The translations under genes and the position numbers were made by a program. A stretch of DNA of 38,886 nucleotides from Lachnospiraceae bacterium (GTDB lineage Bacteria > Bacillota > Clostridia > Lachnospirales > Lachnospiraceae): assembly GCA_910574715.1 (NCBI GenBank), contig CAJTCH010000047.1:1-38886 (forward strand). Direction: 5' to 3'. The notes beneath the pieces are model-generated. The model saw only the letters and a program-made list of their open reading frames with translations, did no database searches and was not told the origin of the DNA. The number at the start of each line of letters is the position of its first letter. Positions within the stretch are counted from its first letter, which is position 1. This document shows positions 24,632 through 31,108 of the stretch, one piece after another.

Positions 24632-25759
24632 ATGAAAAAATCTAGTATTTTCAAGAGAACTTTTTGTTATTCTTTTCTAATTATGCTGCTAGTTATACTG
24701 GTTGCACATGGATTGATTTGGCTCATTGTGCCAAGAGTCTGTATTGTTACAGAAGAAAGTTCAACAGAATACATGATGGTTGTCGGAGCTGAATTTGATA
24801 CAGAAGAAATAATCGAACTATCTTTACTTAAGGGATTGATATTTTCATTTGTTTGCTGCTCTTTGTTTGTATTTATTGTTTCCTATTACTGGGCCAGAAT
24901 CACGGTAAAACCAATTAAAGAAATGGTCGGCATCACAAAGAAAATGGCGTCCCTCGAACCGGACGCAGCATGTGATATTCGGACAAATGATGAATTTGAA
25001 CAGCTGAGTGATAATCTGAATTCACTTTATAAAAAATTGTTTTATACAATCGAGCAACTACGGCAACAGATAGAAACTACAGCAGAGGCAGAAAAAACGA
25101 AAATTGATTTTTTATATGCCGCGTCACATGAATTAAAAACGCCAATTACCGCATGTAACGCGATATTGGAAAATATGATTTTGAAAGTGGGTAAATATAA
25201 TGACTATGACAGATATTTGCCAGAATGTAAAGCAATGCTGGAAGAGTTATATCTGATGATACAGAATATTTTAGAGACGAATCGGTTGAATAATGGTTTG
25301 AACATCATCAATAAGAAAAAATATAAGATCAAAGAGCTGTTAGAAGATATGATTATTCCATTTGAAATGATCGCTAAGGCGAAAGGCGTTAACCTTTTCG
25401 TCAGTCTTACCGGAGAGGATATGATTAAGACGGACAGGGATCTGTTAAAAAAGGCGTTATCGAATATTTTGATGAATGCTGTTGTATATACAGAGAAAGG
25501 GAAAAAAGTTGATATCAGCTATAGAGATCATAAGCTGGTTATATCCAACGAAGGACAAATTATCGAAGGGGAATCGTTAAAAGAAATCTTTGAACCATTC
25601 AGCAGATTGGAGAAGAGCCATTCTAAAGCGTACGGCGGCAGCGGCTTAGGTTTATATATTGTACATACTATTTTTACTGCGCTGAACATGGAGTACACGT
25701 TTGGGAAAGATGAACATAAGCCGCAAATGAATTTTGTGATATATTTCAGCGGGGATTAA
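24632..25759 (+). CDS. Sensor histidine kinase paired with the OmpR-type regulator
   Basis: A 375-residue membrane kinase. Two transmembrane segments (~12-34 and ~68-90) flank a short extracellular loop of about 33 residues (VPRVCIVTEESSTEYMMVVG). A HAMP-like linker follows, then the phospho-acceptor H166 in AASHELKTPI, an N-box (NILMNAVVYT) and a G-box (GGSGLGLYIVHT). The small sensor loop, seen also in VanS- and BceS-like kinases, suggests sensing at or in the membrane, perhaps through the neighbouring transporter. A GGAG ribosome binding site lies inside the end of the regulator gene. Confidence 0.9.
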   Translation: MKKSSIFKRTFCYSFLIMLLVILVAHGLIWLIVPRVCIVTEESSTEYMMVVGAEFDTEEIIELSLLKGLIFSFVCCSLFVFIVSYYWARITVKPIKEMVGITKKMASLEPDAACDIRTNDEFEQLSDNLNSLYKKLFYTIEQLRQQIETTAEAEKTKIDFLYAASHELKTPITACNAILENMILKVGKYNDYDRYLPECKAMLEELYLMIQNILETNRLNNGLNIINKKKYKIKELLEDMIIPFEMIAKAKGVNLFVSLTGEDMIKTDRDLLKKALSNILMNAVVYTEKGKKVDISYRDHKLVISNEGQIIEGESLKEIFEPFSRLEKSHSKAYGGSGLGLYIVHTIFTALNMEYTFGKDEHKPQMNFVIYFSGD

Positions 25760-25796
25760 AATTCCATAGTAATTTCATATTGATTTTATAATGCTT

Positions 25797-25833
25797 CCAT
25801 ATAGGTTTGATAAAATAGATCAAAATTATATGG
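25797..25833 (+). promoter_or_regulatory. Extended -10 promoter and inverted repeat before the permease
   Basis: TG-a-TAAAAT (25808-25816) is an extended -10 box; no good -35 lies at 17 bp, typical of activator-dependent promoters. CCATATA (25797-25803) and TATATGG (25827-25833) flank it as an inverted repeat. The adjacent response regulator is the likely activator. Confidence 0.45.
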
Positions 25834-25843
25834 AGGTTTTTTT

Positions 25844-27229
25844 ATGTGGACATTAAAGAGAGCGCTGCGCTATATCAGCCGGAAAAAGGGAAAAACAATC
25901 ATATTATTCATTCTGCTGTTCGTGACGGGGACCTTTGTCCTGTCTGCGCTGATCGTGGAGAAAGGGGTAAATGCAGCGCAAAGAGAATTGCGGGAGTCCT
26001 TGGGCGGGAGCTTTTCGGTTAGCGTGAAATATTCTGACGATAACCCGTATTATCATGAAGAAATTATGGAAGACAGTGCAGGATTTTCCGATGTATTGTT
26101 ATATTCTACAAAATTGATATCTGCAGATTTTATCAATAAGATCCTTAAGATTCCAGGGGTTAAAAGCTGTGAGGCCAGGACAGAAGCCCTTTGTCAGTTG
26201 GAAGGAATGAAGCTGAAGGCCGGAACAATTCCAATAGAAGAAGAATTTGAAAATCAGCAGAAGATGGTAGCTGTGTATTCTTCCAAAGATTGTTCAGAAT
26301 TTGCAGACAGAAGCTTGAACTTAGTTGCGGGGAGACATATTGTTCCAGGCGACCGGCACGTTATTTTGTTGAGTAAAACGATAACAGAGCTAAATCATCT
26401 GGAGCCTGGTGATAAACTTCAGATAGTTGATACGGATAATCAAAAAGTAGAAGTGGAATTAATTGGAATCTTTGACGTAGATACGATAGAAAAAACAGGG
26501 GCGTCTGTGACCACCTATGACCGGATAGAAAATAGGGTATATTCTGATCTGGCCACCCTGACCGAGATTGAAAACAACAGTTATCCCGCCGGATACGACC
26601 AGGTTTTTGTTACAGCATCTGATCCGGACCAGCTTGAGGAGATAGTCGGAACAGTAAGACAAATGGACGGATATGATGAACAGGCTTATGAAATTGACAT
26701 GCATGATGAGAAGTATCAGGCATCAGCAGGCGCATTGGGAAAGGCAGAGACAATGATAAAAGTATTTTTAGCTCTTAGTATAGTGGTCAGTGCGGTGATA
26801 CTGACGCTGGTGCTGGTTATGTGGAATCGTGAAAGGATTCATGAAACAGGAATTTATCTGGGATGCGGAATTAGGAAAAGCAGGATACTTTTTCAATATC
26901 TGTTAGAAGTGCTGCTGATTGCCAGTATTGCATTCGCGGGAGCCTGTATCCCCGGAAAAATAGCCGCAGATAACATAGGCGGATATATTGTGGCCGAGAA
27001 GAAAACGCAAGAGGATACGGAGAGTCTGATTGATACATTAGAGAACAGCGGAGATGAAAATTTGCTTGCAGACACAGCGGAAAGTCCGGGGATGGAAATG
27101 AAAGTCGGAGAGAAAGAAATCGTGATCTTGTATATGATTGGAATGTTTATCGTGGTTTTTTCCGTTGTTGTTTCTTCGTCTTGTATATTCCGTTTGAAAC
27201 CACGGGAAATTTTGTCGAAAATGAGCTGA
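25844..27229 (+). CDS. FtsX/MacB-type ABC transporter permease
   Basis: A 461-residue permease. TGGAGG lies 7 nt before ATG 25844. One transmembrane segment (~18-40, TIILFILLFVTGTFVLSAL) is followed by a ~260-residue extracellular MacB-like domain, then three membrane segments (~303-325, ~350-373, ~425-447) in the FtsX arrangement. The end (SCIFRLKPREILSKMS) matches the family. Known: four-TM MacB/FtsX permeases work as dimers with a cytoplasmic ATPase in peptide efflux, signalling or antibiotic resistance. With the two-component genes it forms a probable peptide-sensing and detoxification module. The order is permease first, ATPase second. Confidence 0.87.
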   Translation: MWTLKRALRYISRKKGKTIILFILLFVTGTFVLSALIVEKGVNAAQRELRESLGGSFSVSVKYSDDNPYYHEEIMEDSAGFSDVLLYSTKLISADFINKILKIPGVKSCEARTEALCQLEGMKLKAGTIPIEEEFENQQKMVAVYSSKDCSEFADRSLNLVAGRHIVPGDRHVILLSKTITELNHLEPGDKLQIVDTDNQKVEVELIGIFDVDTIEKTGASVTTYDRIENRVYSDLATLTEIENNSYPAGYDQVFVTASDPDQLEEIVGTVRQMDGYDEQAYEIDMHDEKYQASAGALGKAETMIKVFLALSIVVSAVILTLVLVMWNRERIHETGIYLGCGIRKSRILFQYLLEVLLIASIAFAGACIPGKIAADNIGGYIVAEKKTQEDTESLIDTLENSGDENLLADTAESPGMEMKVGEKEIVILYMIGMFIVVFSVVVSSSCIFRLKPREILSKMS

Positions 27230-27263
27230 AATAAGATGATTTTACCGTCAGGGAGGTATGCGC

Positions 27264-27908
27264 ATGAAATTATTAGAACTAGAACAGATAGATTTTTCCT
27301 ATGAAAAAAAGGAAGTACTCAGAAAAGTCAGTGCTTGTTTTGAACGTGGGAAAATGTATGTTATTTTGGGAAAAAGCGGAAGTGGAAAGACAACCTTACT
27401 CTCGCTTCTGGGCGGGATGGATGGTCCTAAAAGCGGTAAGATTCTTTTGGATGGAACAGAAATCAATAAGAAAAATATGGATGATTATCGTGCAAAACGG
27501 GTGTCCGTCATTTTTCAGAATTATAATTTAGTAGATTATTTAACCGCAGCTGAAAATGTTGAATTGCTTGCTGGAAAAGGGGGCAGGGGCATTTTGCGTA
27601 AATTAGGGCTGACAGAAGAAGAAATAACACGTAATGTACTAGAACTTTCCGGCGGTCAGCAGCAACGCGTTGCGATTGGGCGGGCGCTGGCGTCGGAGAG
27701 GGATATCTTACTGGCAGATGAGCCTACTGGAAATTTAGATGGAAAGACTGCGTTGGAAATCGCTGAAATTATGAAAAGGATGGCTCATGAATATAAGAAA
27801 TGCGTTATCGTAGTGACGCATTCGTTAGAAGTGGCGGAGTATGCTGATGTGGTTTTTGAATTAAAACAAGCTAGATTAAACGATAGATATGAAAAAAGTC
27901 AGAGATGA
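27264..27908 (+). CDS. ABC transporter ATPase partner of the FtsX-type permease
   Basis: A 214-residue ATPase of the MacB/LolD/BceA type: Walker A GKSGSGKTT near 37-45, Q-loop VIFQNYNLVDYLTAAENV, signature LSGGQQQR, Walker B ILLADEPTGNLD and H-loop VIVVTHS. Start 27264 is preferred because GGGAGG (27251-27256) gives 7 nt to it but only 1 nt to ATG 27258. It follows the permease by 34 nt. It energises the permease to move or sense a peptide substrate. Confidence 0.9.
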   Translation: MKLLELEQIDFSYEKKEVLRKVSACFERGKMYVILGKSGSGKTTLLSLLGGMDGPKSGKILLDGTEINKKNMDDYRAKRVSVIFQNYNLVDYLTAAENVELLAGKGGRGILRKLGLTEEEITRNVLELSGGQQQRVAIGRALASERDILLADEPTGNLDGKTALEIAEIMKRMAHEYKKCVIVVTHSLEVAEYADVVFELKQARLNDRYEKSQR

Positions 27909-27957
27909 TGTTCGTTTTTAGAACAACAGTCTATACAGATATGAGGAGAAAAAGTAC

Positions 27958-28008
27958 ATGCTACGAGTATTCTTGGAAATTTTAGTTTTTGAGAAAACAG
28001 AAAAGTGA
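27958..28008 (+). CDS. Possible 16-residue ORF after the ATPase gene
   Basis: MLRVFLEILVFEKTEK follows a good ribosome binding site (GAGGAG). It might be the 5' relic of another transporter gene lost when the cargo was trimmed, a tiny membrane-active peptide, or chance. Nothing else supports it. Confidence 0.2.
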   Translation: MLRVFLEILVFEKTEK

Positions 28009-28039
28009 TTTTGTTATGGAACTGGAACAATAGTTTTAT

Positions 28040-28085
28040 GAAGCCGGGCAACTATTATTAGTAGTTGTTCGGCTTCTTACTATTT
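28040..28085 (+). terminator. Terminator after the ABC/two-component module
   Basis: GAAGCCGGGCAACTA (28040-28054) pairs with TAGTTGTTCGGCTTC (28062-28076): a 15-bp stem with two G-U pairs and a 7-nt loop. It is followed by a broken T-run (TTACTATTTT). Confidence 0.75.
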
Positions 28086-28092
28086 TCATTAA

Positions 28093-28114
28093 ATGGTTAT
28101 AAAAGTGTAACCAT
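28093..28114 (+). promoter_or_regulatory. ATGGTTA inverted repeat before the LytTR gene
   Basis: ATGGTTA (28093-28099) and TAACCAT (28108-28114) form a 7-bp inverted repeat about 35 nt upstream of the LytTR regulator start. The same heptamer recurs in direct orientation at 28902, 28914 and 28940, upstream of the next gene, suggesting one DNA-binding protein acts at both places. Confidence 0.45.
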
Positions 28115-28147
28115 ATTTCACAAAATAAAAGAGAGTAGGTAGAATAA

Positions 28148-28849
28148 ATGAAAATTGCAATTTGTGATGATGATGTAAAAGTTATTAATGAAATTAGTAA
28201 AACATTAAAGCGAGTAACAAGGGAAAAAGAGATGGTTATACCAACAGTCATTCGATTTGCGAGTTCGCAAGAGCTTTTGAATTATTATAAAAATTATAGA
28301 GATATTAACCTTATTATTACGGATATAGACGAAAAGATTAACGAAGAAATTTTGAAAGAATTGAAACAAATGGATAGAGGTATTCCAATTGTATTGGTAT
28401 CAAAGCATTGCGAAGCAGCAATGAAAGGCTATCGTATTCAAGCAATACAATTTTTCTTAAAACCTATAAATTTCATTTATTTTAAAGAGATTATGACGGA
28501 TGTATTAGAAGCAATAAAAGAAGATAAATTTTTTATTAATAAAACAAAAGCGAGAGTTGATAAAATATATTTTTTAGATATTGAGTATATTGAAACTTTA
28601 GATCGGCATACTCTGATTCATACTAAAAAGGGCGATTTTGAGTGCTATATGACAATGAAAAGCCTTTTGGGCATGTTAGAGGATTACGGCTTTAAGCAGC
28701 CACATTCCAGTTATATTGTTAATATGAATTGTATTACAAGAATCAATAATAGCGACGTTGAATTGGAGAAAGGAAAACGAATACCATTAAGTAAAAAGCG
28801 AAAATCAGAATTTGTACAAGCTGTAGAATATTATTATTCGGAGTATTGA
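28148..28849 (+). CDS. Orphan LytTR-family response regulator (AgrA-like)
   Basis: A 233-residue regulator. The receiver domain has D7-D8-D9, probable phospho-acceptor D59 (LIITDIDEK) and the conserved lysine in FFLKPIN. The usual proline after the acceptor segment is absent, so the loop is atypical. The C-terminal ~100 residues form a LytTR DNA-binding domain (KIYFLDIEYIETLDRHTLIHTKKGDFECY, then FKQPHSSYIVNMNCITRINN). Known: LytTR regulators control bacteriocin, virulence and competence operons by binding spaced direct repeats. No histidine kinase adjoins it. Codon use is AT-rich like the RiPP genes, which supports a common origin. A terminator isolates it from the ABC module. Confidence 0.88.
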   Translation: MKIAICDDDVKVINEISKTLKRVTREKEMVIPTVIRFASSQELLNYYKNYRDINLIITDIDEKINEEILKELKQMDRGIPIVLVSKHCEAAMKGYRIQAIQFFLKPINFIYFKEIMTDVLEAIKEDKFFINKTKARVDKIYFLDIEYIETLDRHTLIHTKKGDFECYMTMKSLLGMLEDYGFKQPHSSYIVNMNCITRINNSDVELEKGKRIPLSKKRKSEFVQAVEYYYSEY

Positions 28850-28877
28850 TATTCATTTTTTATTTATGTTTCAATGG

Positions 28878-28949
28878 ACGGTTACATAAATAACTTCAAA
28901 AATGGTTATATTTATGGTTATATCATTTGAAACCTTGATATGGTTACAA
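28878..28949 (+). repeat. Four direct copies of an ATGGTTAYA-type motif
   Basis: ACGGTTACA (28878), ATGGTTATA (28902), ATGGTTATA (28914) and ATGGTTACA (28940) lie in the same orientation in the 127-bp gap after the LytTR gene and before the small RHH gene. Start-to-start distances are 24, 12 and 26 bp. This is a candidate LytTR-binding array controlling the next gene. Confidence 0.55.
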
Positions 28950-28976
28950 TCTATTTAAAAACAAGGAGGTAGACTT

Positions 28977-29162
28977 ATGTTTAAGGTAGATACAACTTTA
29001 TCAAGATCTAATGTACCAAGAACTATACGTTTTACGGAGGAAATTTATAATACTTTGATGGAAATATCTTCGTATGAGAATGTCTCATTTAATCAATTGG
29101 TACTTCAATGCTGTCGATATGCAATTAATGATTATTCGATAAAAGAAAAATTAGATAAGTAG
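28977..29162 (+). CDS. Small Arc/CopG-like ribbon-helix-helix protein
   Basis: A 61-residue protein with AGGAGG 7-8 nt before ATG 28977. NVPRTIRFTEEIYNTLMEISSYENVSFNQLVLQCCRYAI has the strand-helix-helix pattern of Arc/CopG DNA-binding proteins. It lies downstream of the LytTR gene and behind the ATGGTTA repeat array, so it is probably a regulator within the same circuit or a regulator of the ICE integration module next to it. The targets are unknown. Confidence 0.65.
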   Translation: MFKVDTTLSRSNVPRTIRFTEEIYNTLMEISSYENVSFNQLVLQCCRYAINDYSIKEKLDK

Positions 29163-29337
29163 AGTTTGGAAATTTTGTATAAGGAGGAGTGGGTGAGGCT
29201 TAATTATTAAAAATCTATAGTATATCAATTTTAAGCCAATATATTGTGATACCGATAGATAGTAAGAAATTGCTGAAAGAGAAACAGATTTTTTTATCAT
29301 ATACTATATTCGCTGTTGAAAAATGAAAAAGATGTGT
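29163..29337 (+). other. Cargo/integration-module junction without a gene
   Basis: This AT-rich stretch has a lone strong ribosome binding site (AAGGAGG near 29181) with no frame worth translating behind it. It also has a loose inverted repeat, GGCTTAA (29197-29203) with TTAAGCC (29231-29237). It may be the scar of a lost gene at the edge of the cargo. Confidence 0.35.
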
Positions 29338-29378
29338 AAAAACGTCCATTGAGTTTATCTCAAGGGCGTTTTTTTATT
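29338..29378 (+). terminator. Rho-independent terminator at the end of the cargo
   Basis: AACGTCC-a-TTGAG pairs with CTCAA-GGGCGTT around a TTTAT loop, with one bulge and one G-U pair, and is followed by seven T residues. It separates the cargo from the integration module. Confidence 0.85.
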
Positions 29379-29403
29379 TTGAAAATTAAAAAAATTTTGA
29401 AAG

Positions 29404-29419
29404 ACCCGTCAAAACGGGT
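29404..29419 (+). promoter_or_regulatory. Leader hairpin upstream of the sigma factor
   Basis: ACCCG-tcaaaa-CGGGT forms a short stem, followed by TGTCCCCATTTGGGAG, which can form a second small stem (CCCattTGGG). It lies in the leader between the cargo terminator and the sigma factor gene. A regulatory role is inferred. Confidence 0.4.
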
Positions 29420-29439
29420 GTCCCCATTTGGGAGAAAGA

Positions 29440-29493
29440 ATGAGGGGAGGTTTATGGCCTTTCTTTCTACCAGTTGGAATGGGAAGGAGGTGA
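29440..29493 (+). CDS. 17-residue leader ORF coupled to the sigma factor
   Basis: MRGGLWPFFLPVGMGRR follows GGGAG with 7-nt spacing. Its last codons and stop (AGG AGG TGA) are the Shine-Dalgarno sequence of the sigma factor gene, whose ATG is 6 nt further on. Translation of the leader could therefore open or block that ribosome binding site. Confidence 0.4.
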   Translation: MRGGLWPFFLPVGMGRR

Positions 29494-29499
29494 AATCAA

Positions 29500-29940
29500 A
29501 TGGATCATACTCCTTCTCGTGATGAATTGACGGTCATGCATCAGTTTGACCGTCTGTGCCAGTTAGCATTGGACGGTGAAGCAGCAAATTATTACCGGCA
29601 TATGGAGTACAGGAGGAACCACGAAGTGATTTTTTCTGAAATGACAGAAAAGGAATTGGACAGCATTTTTGTGATGGATGAGTACAATCTGGACAGTTTG
29701 CGCTTCCGAGTTCTCGGGTATGACATTGAGGTAAAGGACGCATTGCTTGTAGAGGCGCTACAGGCTTTGACGGAGAAAAAGCGGAACGTAGTCCTTCTGT
29801 CTTATTTTTTGGAGATGACGGATACGGAGATCGCAACGGAAATGAAGTTAGTACACAGCACAATACGGGAGCATAGGACACGCTCATTAGAATTGCTGAA
29901 AAAATTTATGGAGGAAAATATGGATGGAGCAGAGGAATAA
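29500..29940 (+). CDS. Sigma-70-family/Tn916 Orf7-like regulator
   Basis: A 146-residue protein. Residues ~85-140 (LVEALQALTEKKRNVVLLSYFLEMTDTEIATEMKLVHSTIREHRTRSLELLKKFM) form a region 4-like helix-turn-helix. The N-terminal part is a reduced region 2-like helical domain. Known: a small sigma factor of this type sits beside an HTH protein in Tn916/Tn1549 elements and regulates transfer and excision genes. Ribosome binding site AAGGAGGTGA precedes ATG 29500. It overlaps the next gene by 17 nt. Confidence 0.85.
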   Translation: MDHTPSRDELTVMHQFDRLCQLALDGEAANYYRHMEYRRNHEVIFSEMTEKELDSIFVMDEYNLDSLRFRVLGYDIEVKDALLVEALQALTEKKRNVVLLSYFLEMTDTEIATEMKLVHSTIREHRTRSLELLKKFMEENMDGAEE

Positions 29941-30193
29941 GCGTAAGGAAGAAAAGAAATTGCTGCCTTTTCACATTATTAAGGCGGCATCAGAAGGGGA
30001 TGCACAGGCAATCCAGGCAGTATTGAAGCATTATGAAGCCTACATAGCAAAATTATCCACCAGAAAAATGTATGACGAATTTGGGCAGTCACATTACTGT
30101 GTGGATGAAACATTGCGCAGACGGTTGGAAACAAAACTGATTGCTAAAACACTTTCTTTCCGACCGGTTCCATATAAGGGCATACGAGCATAG
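29924..30193 (+). CDS. Helix-turn-helix protein, Tn916 Orf8-like
   Basis: An 89-residue protein. LLPFHIIKAASEGDAQAIQAVLKHYEAYIAKLSTRKMYDEFGQSHYCVDETLRRRLETKLIAKTLSF is the typical HTH_16-type pattern encoded behind the sigma factor in Tn916-like ICEs. It overlaps the sigma gene by 17 nt, indicating coupling, with GGAGG 11-15 nt upstream. Its likely role is regulation of transfer or excision, together with the sigma factor. Confidence 0.8.
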   Translation: MEQRNKRKEEKKLLPFHIIKAASEGDAQAIQAVLKHYEAYIAKLSTRKMYDEFGQSHYCVDETLRRRLETKLIAKTLSFRPVPYKGIRA

Positions 30194-30599
30194 AAACAGG
30201 CTGGCTGATTTTTGTACCTTGATAATTTCATATTGAATATCCTGCAGGACGTATGAAGCAGTTGAGCCATTTAATAAATACGCCATGACTATCTGTATCT
30301 GTACTTTACGACAACGTGTCGCAAAGTGCTAGGTATTGGAAACGATGAAATGTTCTCTTGGGCATTGAAGTAAAGGTACGAGCGATAGATATTTGATTAT
30401 AGGCAGAGAGATAGGGACTTTGCGGCGACGATACTGTTTCTGATAATGATACTTCCAGAGGTAAGCTACTCCGGTCTGAAAAGATTGCGATTCCTGTGAA
30501 GAAACTGTTATTGACAGCTTTTCCGCACGCTATGGCAAATGGCGCTGTTTCCCGACGGCTGCCTGTAGGATAAATTTTTTGGTGGAAGGAGGGTAGAAA
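30194..30599 (+). other. 406-bp non-coding stretch before the excisionase gene
   Basis: No protein-coding frame with a ribosome binding site is seen except that of the excisionase at its end. CGACA-acg-TGTCG (30309-30321) is a small perfect inverted repeat. TTGACA near 30514 has no matching -10 at 16-18 bp. Similar positions in Tn916-like elements hold degraded sequence and excisionase control sites. Confidence 0.4.
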
Positions 30600-30788
30600 A
30601 TGCCTCGAAATATAAATAAGAAACGGTTTGTCAGATACAAGGAGGGCGCAGAGTTATACAGTATGTGCCAGAGAAAGTTCGAGCAGATGGCGAAAGATGC
30701 AAATGCAATCTATAAATTAGATAAGCTGGTATTAGTGAACTGTGATATTTTTGAAGAATATTTAGAAACATTTAGAGTTAGAGGATAG
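30600..30788 (+). CDS. xis: Excisionase-type DNA-binding protein
   Basis: A 62-residue basic protein with AAGGAGGG before ATG 30600. RFVRYKEGAELYSMCQRKFEQMAKDANAIYKLDKLVLVNCDIFEEYLETF matches the small helix-turn-helix excisionases (DUF6462 type) that precede the integrase in Tn1549-like ICEs. It should bend DNA at the element ends and steer the integrase towards excision. Between it and the integrase lies a repressor gene with its own promoter. Confidence 0.85.
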   Translation: MPRNINKKRFVRYKEGAELYSMCQRKFEQMAKDANAIYKLDKLVLVNCDIFEEYLETFRVRG

Positions 30789-30821
30789 TTAAATAAAAGA
30801 GATTCTGAAATAAATATTTTT

Positions 30822-30866
30822 GTAAGACAAAAAACACTTGACTTTTTGTCTTACTGAAATTATAAT
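30822..30866 (+). promoter_or_regulatory. Promoter with operator inverted repeat for the RHH/integrase genes
   Basis: TTGACT (30838-30843), 17-bp spacer, perfect TATAAT (30861-30866). The perfect 12-bp inverted repeat GTAAGACAAAAA (30822-30833) / TTTTTGTCTTAC (30843-30854) is centred on the -35 box. A protein bound there would exclude RNA polymerase. The RHH protein encoded immediately downstream is the probable repressor. Confidence 0.8.
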
Positions 30867-30896
30867 AGACATAGTTATGAATGGAGGTGCATATAG

Positions 30897-31064
30897 ATGG
30901 CGAAAATTGGGAGACCTAAAAAGGAGTTTCCTAAGTTGAAGTCAATAACAATCCGGCTTTCCGATAGTGAATATGAAAAGTTCATTAAGTATGCTGCCAG
31001 TCATAATATGACCATGACACAAGCATTGACTAAGGGAATAGAATTATTATACCAGAATCCGTAA
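30897..31064 (+). CDS. Small ribbon-helix-helix repressor upstream of the integrase
   Basis: A 55-residue protein with GGAGG 8-11 nt before ATG 30897. SITIRLSDSEYEKFIKYAASHNMTMTQALTKGIELL has the CopG/Arc strand-helix-helix pattern, preceded by a basic arm (AKIGRPKKEFPKLK). Its stop overlaps a non-initiating ATG of the integrase frame. As a dimeric RHH protein it should bind the symmetric operator over its own -35 box (30822-30854) and so control itself and the integrase. Confidence 0.75.
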   Translation: MAKIGRPKKEFPKLKSITIRLSDSEYEKFIKYAASHNMTMTQALTKGIELLYQNP

Positions 31065-31108
31065 TGCTTGAAGTGCTTCAGAATCTCTTTCCGCATAAAG
31101 GAGCAGAG

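Noticed and set aside
23962..25759. vanRS genes of a vancomycin-resistance operon
   Set aside because: The pair is VanRS-like in architecture, but no vanY, vanW, vanH, ligase or vanX gene is present; an FtsX/ABC pair follows instead.
30514..30545. Promoter for the excisionase gene starting at TTGACA
   Set aside because: No -10 hexamer lies 16-18 bp downstream.
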